A DNA stretch of 64,000 nt from Plumapathes pennacea (taxonomy: Eukaryota > Cnidaria > Anthozoa > Antipatharia > Myriopathidae), in assembly GCA_964036295.1 (NCBI GenBank), contig OZ038469.1, positions 4,356,067-4,420,066 of the forward strand, read 5' to 3'. Positions 24,514 through 35,585 of this stretch are shown here, in pieces. A program made the translations under genes and the position numbers. Numbering within the stretch: the first letter of the stretch is position 1; the number at the start of each line of letters is the position of its first letter. The notes below the pieces were generated by a model, which saw only the letters and a list, made by a program, of their open reading frames with translations, searched no databases and was not told where the DNA came from.

Positions 24514-25108
24514 CTGCAACCATGACAACACCACAGCCAATAAGTGATGTCACTCAGATCGATCAAAACGTTTTCGTGATAACATAAAGTTAACGCTTTT
24601 CGTGACGTTTCGTGATAACTTCACGTGATCTACACAGCCGTATTGCTTACTGCAGGTTTGAGTTGGACCACAAGAAGAATTCCCAAAAACCCGTACGGAG
24701 AATGAACAATCAAAATCGTACAAAAAGTATTTTAGGACCCTTCTTATCGGGATAATACTAAAACGAACATTAAAGGGTTAGGATTAGGGCCAGGTTAATG
24801 CGGTTCGACCTACTAACCCTAACCATAAACCTAGTCCTAAATCTAACATCATATAAACCTTCGGGCTCAACTCGGCGGCCTCGGGTTTCCCGGGCTAAAC
24901 TAGGTAAGCCAGTTTTCACCAGCTGTTTGTTGAACAAACCTTTTCAATATCTCGTTCAATATAAGCGCCGCCCATTGTTGTCGCTTGTCGCCCGCGCCCA
25001 GAAGGTTCTGGTGGTCATCAAAGAACATGCGCACTGGTTTCATAACCGCTGCGACAAAAGGAGACGACTTGCTAGGCACCTGAAATGAGACGCAGCTCTC
25101 TCAACATC
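24514..25108. other. Intergenic/intronic stretch where COG2 exons are expected but not seen
   Basis: All minus-strand frames are interrupted and show no COG2-like peptide. A degenerate palindrome of telomere-like words (GGGTTAGGATTAGGG ... CTAACCCTAACC) lies at about 24,775-24,830. Confidence 0.6.
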
Positions 25109-25181
25109 GCCTCGTTAGCGCAGTAGGCAGCGCGTCAGTCTCATAATCTGAAGGTCGTGAGTTCGATCCTCACACGGGGCA
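25109..25181 (+). tRNA. tRNA-Met (CAT), plus strand
   Basis: The 73-nt body is identical to those at 2533-2605 and 27,997-28,069, but the orientation is opposite. The upstream flank (GGCACCTG...AGACGCA...TCTTCAACAT-like) resembles the flank of the other two, so a larger unit than the tRNA itself was copied. The downstream GCAGCTATTTGGCTG also parallels GCAGCTTTTTTGCTG of the other copies. Confidence 0.93.
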
Positions 25182-25793
25182 GCTATTTGGCTGCGGAAAA
25201 TTAGCTGGGACGCATTGCTGCTGGTCTTGTATTCTTTTTGTGAGCATAGCAAAAATCGAAAGAAGAGAGCCGACACACATAATGCGACAGCTCTGCGCAC
25301 TAGCTGGGTGCTGACAAAAAATATATGGGCTCGTCAAGTGAGCTCATTTCTAAAGGTTGGAATAAAGGAGTTGAACTATGACATTCATTTTGCAAGATTT
25401 GTCGGAATTTCTTAGCCATGTTGCTTTAACGCGTTTATTCAAACAAATCCAGGAGCAGCCCACGAAGTGAGGTTTTTTTTTTTTTGTGGGGGAGGGGGAA
25501 GGGGAGGGGTCGAGAATTGCAGGAACACGCAGCCGCAGTATAACAACTGCAATGACCAGCAAATTAACCCACCTTTCAGTAACTCCGTCTCCACGAGGTT
25601 TGTCGACTTCAGCTTGGGCAAAATCGTCTGATTAAAGAAAGCTGGAACCTAACAAAATTTCAATCGTTACAGATAAAAATAAATAAATAAATATAAATAA
25701 ATAAATAAATAAATAAATAAAAACGTTAAGAATAACAGTAAGCGACTCTCCCTAACGCAGATCAGCTATGAAGAATTTTGTGAGTGGGAAAGT

Positions 25794-26001
25794 TTAACCC
25801 TTTCACTCCCAATAGTGATCAACTTCGATTTTCTCCTTCAGTTTCTCACGAGAAACATGATACAGTAAGGAGAACTTGGCTTTTGATACCTTGCTAAGAT
25901 GAAAGCTGATTAAACTATCAATTCTCACTACATTACTCATACATTTTACTGTTAAAAGGTTGGGAGAATCTGCATTTTGAGCTTGGGAGTTAAAGGGTTA
26001 A
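25794..26001. repeat. TTAA-type MITE, copy B-1
   Basis: Counterpart of 271-480; ends TTAACCCTTTCACTCCCAAT and GGGAGTTAAAGGGTTAA. Confidence 0.75.
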
Positions 26002-27127
26002 AAGATAGTCGAGCAAAACAATGCAAGGAAGAGCAGACTGGGGAAGGAATAGAAACAACTATAATATCTCAACTCTTGTACTTGTGATTTCCGTATACAA
26101 CCGCTTCACATTGGGGGACTCAATCAGAGGCGCCCCGTTGCAGAGTAGTATACGATGCTAATGTAAACAAACACATCGAATTGAGATCCTTTAATTTCAC
26201 TGCTATATAGACTATTATTCAGAAGCAGCACATACTGTCTGTACAGCTCTATATACAGGGCGCAGAGGAGTCGGCTTGCCTTCCATCATGTAAAACCCTG
26301 TGTATTGTACCTACCTGAAGAATACCGCTAGACGATTTCATCGCAGGCGCTTGTTGCGCGCCCGCGTCTTGCGGTATCCTCTGCACCCTGTGCGCAATAT
26401 ATCAGTAAAACAACTACAGCCCAGCCTTCCCGAGTTTGAACAAATACAAACACCACACCTGTGAAAGCAAGCTGGCCACATCTGACGACAAATACACGAG
26501 GTACGACGTTGAAACGGCCACCGCAACAGTTCCCCCGCTCTCGTTTACGTCCTGGATTTAAAAGAATGACGCGAGGTAGAAGGTTGAGCCAACTTATGTA
26601 CTTGCATATCGAGTCTAAGATTTGAGTTTCCTGGGTAAATGTCAAGGCTTTACAAGCGCTAACATAACTCACATTCTTAGCAGAAGAAAGTTCACTCTTG
26701 GCCCACTCACAGAACCGCGACAAGAGCTGTAGACAGAAATGGTACAAGGCGCGTTAATGGTTGGTCAATATAAAGAGAAGGAACCAATCAGCAGCCTGAA
26801 CCGTCTGCTCTCTTAAAGTATAAGAACAGAATTTTTTATTACCTCCAGGCATCTACATATTTTAAAAGATTTTTATATTTTTTAGCATTCTAAGTTAAAA
26901 CTACAGTAAGGGTCAAAGTAAGTATATCTAACTTGACTAAGGTACACTTACCTCAGAATAACTAGAGACAATTTGGCTAGCAAGGCATGCCATGTGAAAA
27001 GATGGTTAATTAACTCAGTGTTCAAAGCACGATCAGGCTAAGTCTATCTGTAGGGCAAGTCCGAATTTTGTTTTCATGATTTCTAATATTTGATCAAAAC
27101 TCTGCAGTTTGTTCGCCAAAGGCAGAA

Positions 27128-27167
<40 letters not shown>

Positions 27168-27188
27168 AGAAAAAGTTAATCCTATAAG

Positions 27189-27339
27189 TTAACCTTTTCA
27201 CTCCCAAGCTCATCAATTTAATCAATTTTCGTCTAAGCAGCTATCAAAATCCAAATTCTCCCTACTGTATGATATAATATCTGGTGAGAAACTGAAGGAG
27301 AAAGTTGAAGTTGACCTGTCTCAGCAGTGAAAGGGTTAA
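27189..27339. repeat. Short TTAA-type MITE, copy B-2
   Basis: Counterpart of 1724-1879, preceded by a longer (GAAA)n run (about 27,127-27,168) than in copy A. Confidence 0.65.
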
Positions 27340-27996
27340 TCGAGCTTTGAACAAAGCACTGAAAGAAAAAATGCTGATACCGACCTACGTTGTAAAGCCT
27401 TAATAACATGATTGATCAGGTTACCTGCAGCGTGAGTTTCCAGAATCTATGGCAAATAACCTGCACGTACACCGAGTCTGCCCAGCAACGCTCCAGCGAC
27501 CACCACAACACACTCGCGGCCACGGTGCGGAAAGGCTGATCATCTCCTGGAACGACACATTTGTGAACGAAAATGGATGTATTAAACTGTGGGTGTCAAA
27601 ATAGTCATTTAGGAATTGTGAAAAATGTAAAAAATAACCCTGCCACACGAAAGAGCACATCAAAATCACTCAGCAATCCAAGTTTCAGCACGATTAACCT
27701 ATCAGAAAACGAATGGCGAGCGTCTAAAAATAAACAAAATAAGATATGGTTACAGAGGACGCTTATCCGCTGTTCCATACTAATTAAAAGTATCCTATTT
27801 GTTTTTCATTTTTAAAAGCTCGCCAATGGAAGACTTACTTATTTGGTTGTGCTCTTTCTTGTGACAAGATATTATTTTATTTCATTAATTTTGTTTTTTA
27901 ACAGCTCCGAAATGACTGATATAACGCTGTTTTAACTGAATAAGATTGCGGTCAATGCGCGTGTTACGATTTCTACGTTTTCCTCAGCAAAAAAGC

Positions 27997-28069
27997 TGCC
28001 CCGTGTGAGGATCGAACTCACGACCTTCAGATTATGAGACTGACGCGCTGCCTACTGCGCTAACGAGGC
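27997..28069 (-). tRNA. tRNA-Met (CAT), inside COG2 intron 9 of copy B
   Basis: A 73-nt cloverleaf with anticodon CAT, identical in its body to the copy A gene at 2533-2605 and in the same intron and orientation. The body has been conserved while the flanks have diverged slightly. Confidence 0.93.
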
Positions 28070-28406
28070 GATGTTGAAAGAACTGCGTCTTGTTCCAGGT
28101 GCCAAGCAAGTCGTATTATTTTGTCGAAGCGGTTTCGAAACCCGTGCGCGCGTTCTCTATTGCGAAAGTGCAAAGCAGGGACTATCACCGAGCTTAGGAA
28201 ACGTTCATCATTTATTGACAGGGGACAGGCGAAAAAAATTCCGACAAAGCTTGGTTACAAAATGAATGTCATCAGTAGTTTAACTCTTATATTTGAACTT
28301 TAAGAAATAAAGAAGCATCAGATAGTCTTTTTTCAGTCAAAGTTTACTTCTTTTTGTTTGGTCAGCATCCTAATGAGCAGAGCTATCGCATTACCGTAAG
28401 TATAGG

Positions 28407-28564
28407 TAATCGCATGATTTCGAGTGCAATTTGGAATAAATGAGCACGAGTAAATTTTCAAAGACCACAAAATTGCACGAGCGTCGCGCGAGTGCAATTT
28501 GTGGTTTTTGAAAACTTTATGAGTGCTCATTTATTCCAAAATTGCACGAGAAATCATGTGATTA
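28407..28564. repeat. 158-bp palindrome, copy B
   Basis: Counterpart of 2943-3100; the arms are conserved with very few changes. Confidence 0.7.
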
Positions 28565-29417
28565 CTTGTTAATAACATGCATACAATAATTTACGTCGCG
28601 ATTTTTTATTTTATTATTATTTTTAATTTCGTTGCAATTCACTCTTATATTTGAACCTTTAAGAAATAAAGAAGCATCAGCTGGTCCTTTTTCAGTCAAA
28701 GTTTACTTGGCCAGGGTTAACGCGCCCACTTTTTGTTTGGTCAGCATCCTAGTGAGCAGAGCTATGGCATTACCGTAAATGCTTTAATAAGCCCCCCTCT
28801 AGAAGGCCAATTTTTTGAAATGAGCCCCTCTCTCTCCCCATTCTCATCCTGTCCACTTTGAGCACCAAAATTGGTAGAGAAACAAGACAAATGACGCGCA
28901 TTATATGCTTTATGATATATTAAACAGGTATGGCAGCATTCTTGGCCAATTAGAAACAAAAAACAAAACATGCTTTAGTATCAAATGAAGGTAAAAAAAA
29001 AATGCATTCAACCAACCTGTTGTAGTTGTTTCCTGGGATGGCTGCAAAGCTGTCTCGAATTTCCCGACAATATCCTGGAATCTGGAATACAAAAACAGCA
29101 CAGTTGGTAACCTCAAACGAAACTGCTGAAGGAAAAATACAACGGTTTCATCTCGACTTTTGATTTAAAGTTACTTAGAAAATCTTTGTGCCTAACATAC
29201 CCTAATCATTACATAAGGTATGCGACTCTGAATTGTCCGTAGATAAACCTAAAGCGTTAAAGGTGAGACGCAAGATTCCAGATTGAGTCAAATTCGCTTT
29301 TGTCAGTTTTGCAAACGTGCATTTCTCAGGATAAACATGACAGAGAACGTTTTGTCTCTTGAAGTAGTGTATACCTTATCTGGAAGTACACAGGTAGACT
29401 CCAACGTTCCATGAAGG

Positions 29418-29706
29418 TGTGAAGAATCTTAAGCCGCAGTTTTTCGTGTTAATTTCGGTCGTTACAAAACAGTTGTTATTTGCGTGCACAGACCTTTCTA
29501 GAACTCTCCAGACTTTTGGTATTTCGTTTAAAATTAGTTAGCCAATCAGAAGGTAGTTTACACACGTGTTCGTGTCTGTTCAAGCGAGACGAGTCTGTTC
29601 AAGCGAGCGAGTTGTGAGAAAAATAAACTGTTGACATCGTGGTGAGTTCTTCAGTGTCACTGGGAATTGTGAATCAGGGCCAACTACTTCTCAGAAATTC
29701 CCCACA
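29418..29706 (+). repeat. 5' LTR of the BEL element
   Basis: Starts TGTGAAGAATCTTAAG and ends AATTCCCCACA. Contains a direct repeat GTCTGTTCAAGCGAG and an AATAAA signal followed by CTGTTGACATCG. Identical to the 3' LTR by eye. Confidence 0.95.
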
Positions 29707-29839
29707 CTGGAAGGTGGCGACCCTGCCAGGACTACTTTTGGAGCGATTACTTATACTTTCTTTCACGGAGTAAAAGGTACGTGCAGCGAGTGGTGAATGT
29801 TTACTTGTGCGAATTCAAAGAACGGAAGCCTTGAAAAAC

Positions 29840-32735
29840 ATGGCTTATACGGAGGAGAAGTTCAACAAACAAATTGCAATAGCGGATCTTAAACTTGAGG
29901 AAATACAGGAACTATCGACTAGTGAAGATACAGAGGAGGTGTCAATCGCGTACGAACAGATTGGAGAGTTGATCAAGCGTTTGGAAAAATGTAAGGACGA
30001 GACAGCTGAATATCTGCTCGAATCAGACAAGGATTTGGAGTACATTAAAAAGTGGACGGCAGATCAAAAGGGAAAAATACAACCCTTTCGTGGGGTACGT
30101 CTTGAAATCAAGAAACGACTGGAAGAACTTGCGGTGAAAGAAGCACAAGTGACACTTGATAAACAACTGCATATTCAACAGAAGATCAACGAGGAGCAGA
30201 CCAAGTACAGGTTACAACAACAAAAGGAAATCGAGGAGGCCACTATACGACAACAACAGCGGGAAGAGGAGTGGTACATGAGAAAGCTTGACTTCGAGAA
30301 ACAAATAGGGGAGAGCCAAGCCGAACGTATCGGAAAGGAAAACACAGAGAAACCCACGAAATCCACAGCGCAATCCGTAAAGCTACAGAAGTACACCATC
30401 ACTCCCTTCACTGGTGACTACAAAGACTGGTTACGGTTCTGGAACCAATTTACGGTAGAAGTGGATGGCTCGTCAATCGCGGAAATTAGTAAGTTTAATT
30501 ACTTGCTAGAGCTGGTGAAAGGGAAACCCAAGGAGGACATCTTAGGACTCCCGCACACTGAGGAAGGATACAAAGAGGCTAAACGAATTCTCGTTGAGAC
30601 CTATGGGAAGGACGTCAAAGTACACAAAGCCCTGATAAAAGAATTGGAAGAACTTCCCGCCATCACCAGCATTCACAAGCTGCGCAACGTACACGAGTTC
30701 TACAACAAGCTGGCCAGGGTAGTGCGCACTCTTACTACGATGAAGAGATTGACCACTGCCCAGAGCATGATCTACACACTGATGGACAAACTGGGTCCTG
30801 TTCGAGAAGTGATCGTGCAGAAGGATGACGCCTGGGAAGAATGGGGTCTGGAGCAACTCGTCGAGAACCTTCGAAAGTATGTGGAAAGAAATCCGCTGAG
30901 AACCAGTGATGATGATGGAAAGAGAGATAACGCCCCGGGACATCATCTAGGGAGAAAAGAAAAATTGCTTCTAGGAAACTCAGAAGAGCCGAAGCTGGGG
31001 AAGCAGAACCGCAAATTTACTTGTGTGTACTGTAACTCGGATGAACATTTCAGCCCCAACTGCACGAGGGTGCTTGACCTTGCCGCAAGACGAGCGACAC
31101 TGCAGAGAAACAAGAGGTGCTATAATTGTACAGCAATTGGACATAGGGCATCTCAATGCAGATCGAGGGGATGCAAAAACTGCCAAGGAAAGCATCACAC
31201 CTCTATTTGTGACAAGGAGAAATCAACTGTCGACATACTTCAAAATTCTAAAGTGGAGAAGGGTTTGAGTTCACTTCTGAAGCAGACAAGCACATTGCAT
31301 CCAACAGTGCTCGCCAAAGTGGGAACGGAGACATTTCGGGTGATGTTTGACTCGGGTGCCGGAAGTTCTTACGTGTGTGCTGACGTCATAACCAAACTTC
31401 ACCTGAAACCTGCGAGAAAAGAGCAACGTTGCATCGAGCAAATGTTCGGGACCATAAGGAGGAACATCGAGGTGTACGACATCAACATACAGTCTCTTGC
31501 GATCGACGGTTTCCAGTTCAATGTCGAGTGCCTCAATGCTGGAAAGGATGTACTCACTTACCTGCCTAACCCGAACATTCGCGCGTTAAAGGAACAGCAT
31601 GGCCGATTCAGACGACTAATCTTTAGTGAGGAAGAAACAAGAAGCGATTCAATGCCAGTTCACATCATTCTTGGAGCAGCTGACTACCAAAGAGTACGGA
31701 CGACAGAGCCTCAAGTCTTAGGAACCATCCCAGATAAAGACCCAGGCGCCGAATTCACGATGCTCGGTTGGACGATTTACGGCCGACAGCCCACAACAGA
31801 AAATTGCACGGAGAAGCAGTTCTTTCTGAGGTCTGGCCAGGAAGAGTTTGAGAAGTTGTGCTCACTGGACGTTCTCGGACTTGCGGACGCGGGTACAGGA
31901 AGAGACGCGGTGATGCATGAAGATTTCCTACAACAGCTAAACCAGACCGAAAGCGGGTACTACGAAACGAAATTGCCGTGGAAAAAGGACCACGTTCCGC
32001 TCCCAATCAACAAGAACCTGGCTACCGCCCGACTTTACAGTACGACGAAAAAGCTGGAGAAGATTGGGAGATTACACGAGTATGACCAGATAATGCGGGA
32101 GCAGATGAGTGATGGAATTATCGAGCAAATACCCACCCATCCAACGGGGGAGGTTGTGCACTATGTGCCCCATCAAGCCGTTATTCGAGAAGATGCGGAG
32201 ACAACGAAGATGAGGATTGTGTATGACTGTTCCTCGAGAGCCAACCCCCAAACCCCCTCCCTCAACGACTGTTTAGAGACAGGACCACCACTGCAGCCAC
32301 TCCTGTTCGATATCCTTCTACGGAATCGAATGCGAAAGTTCTGCGTCACTGGAGACGTTCAGAAGGCGTTCCTGCAAATCCGAGTGCACGACCAAGACAG
32401 AGATGCACAACGAGTCCTGTGGTACGACAACCTCAGAGATCGAAACGTCACTGAGTACAGATTCACACGAGTGATATTTGGGGCTACATCGAGTCCATAT
32501 ATCCTTGGCGCAACACTTCAGAAGCACGTCAGGAACTACGAGGCGGAGTACAAAGCGACAACGCAGTCACTGTTGGAGGACACGTATGTCGATGACATCC
32601 AAGGGGGAGGAGATACGGAAGAAGAAGAAGCAGCGATCTTCAAAGAAGAGTCTACCAAAATTCTGTCAGAGGGCGGTTTTTCTCTTCACAAGTGGCACAG
32701 CAACGTAGGGCAGCTAACGGTGAGCGAGGGAAACC
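29840..32735 (+). CDS. BEL element gag-protease-RT (first frame)
   Basis: The first ATG at 29,840 opens a long frame. It starts with a charged coiled-coil region (KKRLEELAVKEAQV), then a DUF1759-type Gag block (TPFTGDYKDWLRFWNQF). Zinc knuckles CVYCNSDEHFSPNC and CYNCTAIGHRASQC lie at about 31,021-31,210, a retropepsin-like DSGAGSSYV at about 31,349, and the reverse transcriptase with TYVDDI at about 32,583. The frame stays open to 32,917, but after HKWHSNV its sequence stops resembling BEL proteins, which resume in another frame. That argues for a one-base indel around 32,710-32,745 rather than a natural end. Confidence 0.9.
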
Positions 32736-35246
32736 GTGAAGGGGAAGACTTACGCCAAGAGCTTGGTTGGGAACAGACAAAACAGCAACATCAAAATCCT
32801 TGGAACTCAGTGGAACAAAAAGGAAGACACACTTACTATCAACCTCGAGTCATGCTTGAAGACGGCCAAGCCATTGACAAAACGGAAGATGATTTCTACT
32901 ATCAACAGCATTTATGATGTACTTGGGTTGAGCGCTCCAGTCACCATCACTGCGAAGTTAATCTTCAGTGAAGTTTGTCTCCTAAAACTACACTGGGACG
33001 ACGAGATTCCAAGTGATGTTCAACGGAAATGGGAAGCGTGGGTAAACAGCTTGCGGCGAGCTTCAACCATTACCGTCCCGCGCTGCGTGTTTACAGCCCA
33101 CCGAACGCACTTTGAGATCCATGGATTTTCAGACGCCAGCAAGATTGCTGTTTGTGCTTCACTGTATGTCGTGGCATACCAGGACGCGACGCCAGTCGAC
33201 CAGAACCTACTGGTAGCTAAAGCAAGAGTCGCGCCTAAAGAGATGAGCATTCCACGACTGGAACTGATCGGAGCACACACCTTGGCGAAACTACAAAGTA
33301 ACGTGAGCAAGGCGTTAACGTCCTTCCCAATCACAGCCTACCACAACTGGGTGGACAGCATCACTGTGCTGTGCTGGTTGGCAAATCGTGGGGAGTGGTC
33401 AACCTTCGTGCGCAATCGAGTCAAGAAGATCGGCGAGCTGACAGATGCGGCGTGGAGACATGTTCCTACAACAGAAAACCCAAGCGACCTTGGAACCCGA
33501 GGGTCAGTGCCAGACAAGCTCAAATCAATGTGGTTGAAGGGGCCCATCTGGCTTTCGGATGCGTCGAACAGGCCAGAGCAACCAGCGATTTTAGAGACGG
33601 GTGAAGCCAAGTCAGAAAGGCGTCAGAAAGAAGCAATGCTGCTGACGGAAGACGCGGCACAAGAAACCTTAAAGAGCTGGGCAGGGGATCTCTTGGACAA
33701 GTTCACGTTTTGGAGGCTTCTGCGCATAACTTCGTACGTCAAACGCTTCATAGATTGCTGCAGAAAGACAGATGAACCAATCAACAACAAGGCGAGACAA
33801 AACGTGCCACTCAGCAAAACCGAGATCACGGAGGCAGAGAATGTCTGGATTCGGATCACTCAAAGAACAAGTGACATGACTTCAGGCCTAAAACTTGCGA
33901 CAGATGAAGACGGGTTAATGAGGTGCTACGAAAGAATTCAAGGCTACACTCCTGTTTTCATTCCGAGGGAATCTGCGTTAGCGAGACGCATCGCTGAACA
34001 TTGCCATCTACACACTCTACACGGGGGAGTTGCTGCAACAATGAGCAAAGTTCGACAGAAGTACTGGATCCCTAAGCTGAGATCGCTGGTAAAGAGCATA
34101 CGGTATACCTGCAACTACTGTAAGAAGTACCGAGCAAAAGTTCTTAGTGCCCCAACCACTTCAGCCTTACCAACCTTCAGAACAGAATTTACAGAGCCGT
34201 TTCACGCCACTGGGGTGGACTTTGCTGGACCGCTTCTGTGCAAATCTGGGAAGCACGAAACAAGCAAGGCATACATTGCACTGTTTACATGTGCCAGCAC
34301 GAGGGCAGTACACCTCAAACTTTGCAGCAACTTGACAGCAGGCGAGTTCAAACGAGGTCTTAAAGAGTTTATTGCCCGAAGAGGCTCACCGAACCTAATG
34401 GTGAGTGACAACGCTAAGACTTTCCAAGCAACGAAACAGTGGTTGTCGACACTGCGGAAAGATGATGATCTCTTCAACTACCTGGCAACGAAGGACATTG
34501 AGTGGAGATTCAACTTGTCACGCGCTCCATGGTGGGGCGGATTCTTCGAGAGACTGATTGGCATCATGAAGAACTGTCTGTCCAAAGCAATTGGACGAGC
34601 GCTGTTGAAATTTGAGGAACTTGAAGACGTTCTACTAGACGTGGAGTCCTTCATGAACAACCGACCTTTGTGCTACATCGGGGGAGAATTTGAGCAGCCG
34701 GTGATCACTCCAAACCTCCTGCTACGCGGACAACCAGCTCGTTTCCTTGAGGAGGATACCGTCGATATGGGCGACGAGCGAGAGAAGATGACCAAACGGT
34801 TACTATATCTAAAGGCATGTCGAGATAATATTCGTAAACGTTGGCTGAATGAGTATCTTCATGCCTTACAAGAGCGTTTCAGCACGGGCACTGCAGCAAA
34901 GGATCAAGTGACGATGAGCAAGGGCTCAGTTGTTCTGATCAAGGACACAACGAAGTACAGAGCGAATTGGAAGATCGGGCGAATCGTGGACTCCATCGTT
35001 GGAAAGGATGGGGTGACCAGAGGCTACAAGATACGAACGGGCAAGGGGTACGTTGTCGAGAGACCCCTGCAGCTGGTGGCTGACCTTGAGATAAGTGGCG
35101 CCAGTGACGATCCCGAGTCTAATGATGATGCCGGTGGGGACAACCAGAACCAGCATCAACGAGCCATAGGCCATGGTCGACAAGCGAAGATTGCAGCAGT
35201 AAATCGCCTAGTGGGCGTGGTTGCTAATGAGAACGAAGACGACTGA
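32736..35246 (+). CDS. BEL element RNase H-integrase (second frame)
   Basis: Begins at the frame change (TYAKSLVGN, ILGTQWNKKEDTL) and continues with the RNase H-like GFSDASKIAVCAS block (about 33,124). An H2C2 zinc domain (HCHLHTLHGG ... CNYCKKY, about 33,998-34,130) is followed by the integrase core with TGVDFAGPL (about 34,210), MVSDNAKTF (about 34,400) and the glutamate in FFERLIGIMK (about 34,545). The C-terminal region with VLIKDTTKYRANWKIGRI matches the DUF5641 domain typical of BEL/Pao. It ends TGA just before the polypurine tract. Confidence 0.92.
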   Translation: MKGKTYAKSLVGNRQNSNIKILGTQWNKKEDTLTINLESCLKTAKPLTKRKMISTINSIYDVLGLSAPVTITAKLIFSEVCLLKLHWDDEIPSDVQRKWEAWVNSLRRASTITVPRCVFTAHRTHFEIHGFSDASKIAVCASLYVVAYQDATPVDQNLLVAKARVAPKEMSIPRLELIGAHTLAKLQSNVSKALTSFPITAYHNWVDSITVLCWLANRGEWSTFVRNRVKKIGELTDAAWRHVPTTENPSDLGTRGSVPDKLKSMWLKGPIWLSDASNRPEQPAILETGEAKSERRQKEAMLLTEDAAQETLKSWAGDLLDKFTFWRLLRITSYVKRFIDCCRKTDEPINNKARQNVPLSKTEITEAENVWIRITQRTSDMTSGLKLATDEDGLMRCYERIQGYTPVFIPRESALARRIAEHCHLHTLHGGVAATMSKVRQKYWIPKLRSLVKSIRYTCNYCKKYRAKVLSAPTTSALPTFRTEFTEPFHATGVDFAGPLLCKSGKHETSKAYIALFTCASTRAVHLKLCSNLTAGEFKRGLKEFIARRGSPNLMVSDNAKTFQATKQWLSTLRKDDDLFNYLATKDIEWRFNLSRAPWWGGFFERLIGIMKNCLSKAIGRALLKFEELEDVLLDVESFMNNRPLCYIGGEFEQPVITPNLLLRGQPARFLEEDTVDMGDEREKMTKRLLYLKACRDNIRKRWLNEYLHALQERFSTGTAAKDQVTMSKGSVVLIKDTTKYRANWKIGRIVDSIVGKDGVTRGYKIRTGKGYVVERPLQLVADLEISGASDDPESNDDAGGDNQNQHQRAIGHGRQAKIAAVNRLVGVVANENEDD

Positions 35247-35296
35247 ACTATTCCTTGTCAATATTAAAGTTGGGAACCACTTTAATAGGGGGAGTG

Positions 35297-35585
35297 TGTG
35301 AAGAATCTTAAGCCGCAGTTTTTCGTGTTAATTTCGGTCGTTACAAAACAGTTGTTATTTGCGTGCACAGACCTTTCTAGAACTCTCCAGACTTTTGGTA
35401 TTTCGTTTAAAATTAGTTAGCCAATCAGAAGGTAGTTTACACACGTGTTCGTGTCTGTTCAAGCGAGACGAGTCTGTTCAAGCGAGCGAGTTGTGAGAAA
35501 AATAAACTGTTGACATCGTGGTGAGTTCTTCAGTGTCACTGGGAATTGTGAATCAGGGCCAACTACTTCTCAGAAATTCCCCACA
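35297..35585 (+). repeat. 3' LTR of the BEL element
   Basis: 289 bp with no visible difference from the 5' LTR, directly followed by the AAGG target duplication and the remainder of COG2 exon 8. Confidence 0.95.

Larger units (their letters stand above)
29418..35585 (+). mobile_element. BEL/Pao LTR retrotransposon inserted in COG2 exon 8
   Basis: A 6,168-bp element with 289-bp LTRs (TGTGAAG...CCCCACA) that look identical base for base, flanked by a 4-bp target duplication AAGG (29,414-29,417 and 35,586-35,589). Comparison with copy A shows the clean empty site. Gag-like, protease, reverse transcriptase, RNase H, integrase and the C-terminal DUF5641-type domain occur in BEL/Pao order, with no envelope gene. 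A purine-rich AATAGGGGGAGTG precedes the 3' LTR, and a primer-binding region follows the 5' LTR at TGGAAGGTGGCGACCC. The coding region has one frame change near 32,735. Identical LTRs mean a very recent insertion. Confidence 0.96.

Noticed and set aside
24775..24830. Possible interstitial telomere (TTAGGG-like words)
   Set aside because: Only a few degenerate units in inverted arrangement; more like a small palindrome.
26328..26747. Continuous 139-codon minus ORF in copy B
   Set aside because: It is COG2 exon 11 and part of exon 12 read through the intron; the spliced version matches COG2 far better.
29840..35246. Possibility that the BEL element is an endogenous retrovirus with envelope
   Set aside because: After the integrase and DUF5641-type region the polypurine tract and 3' LTR follow at once; there is no envelope frame.
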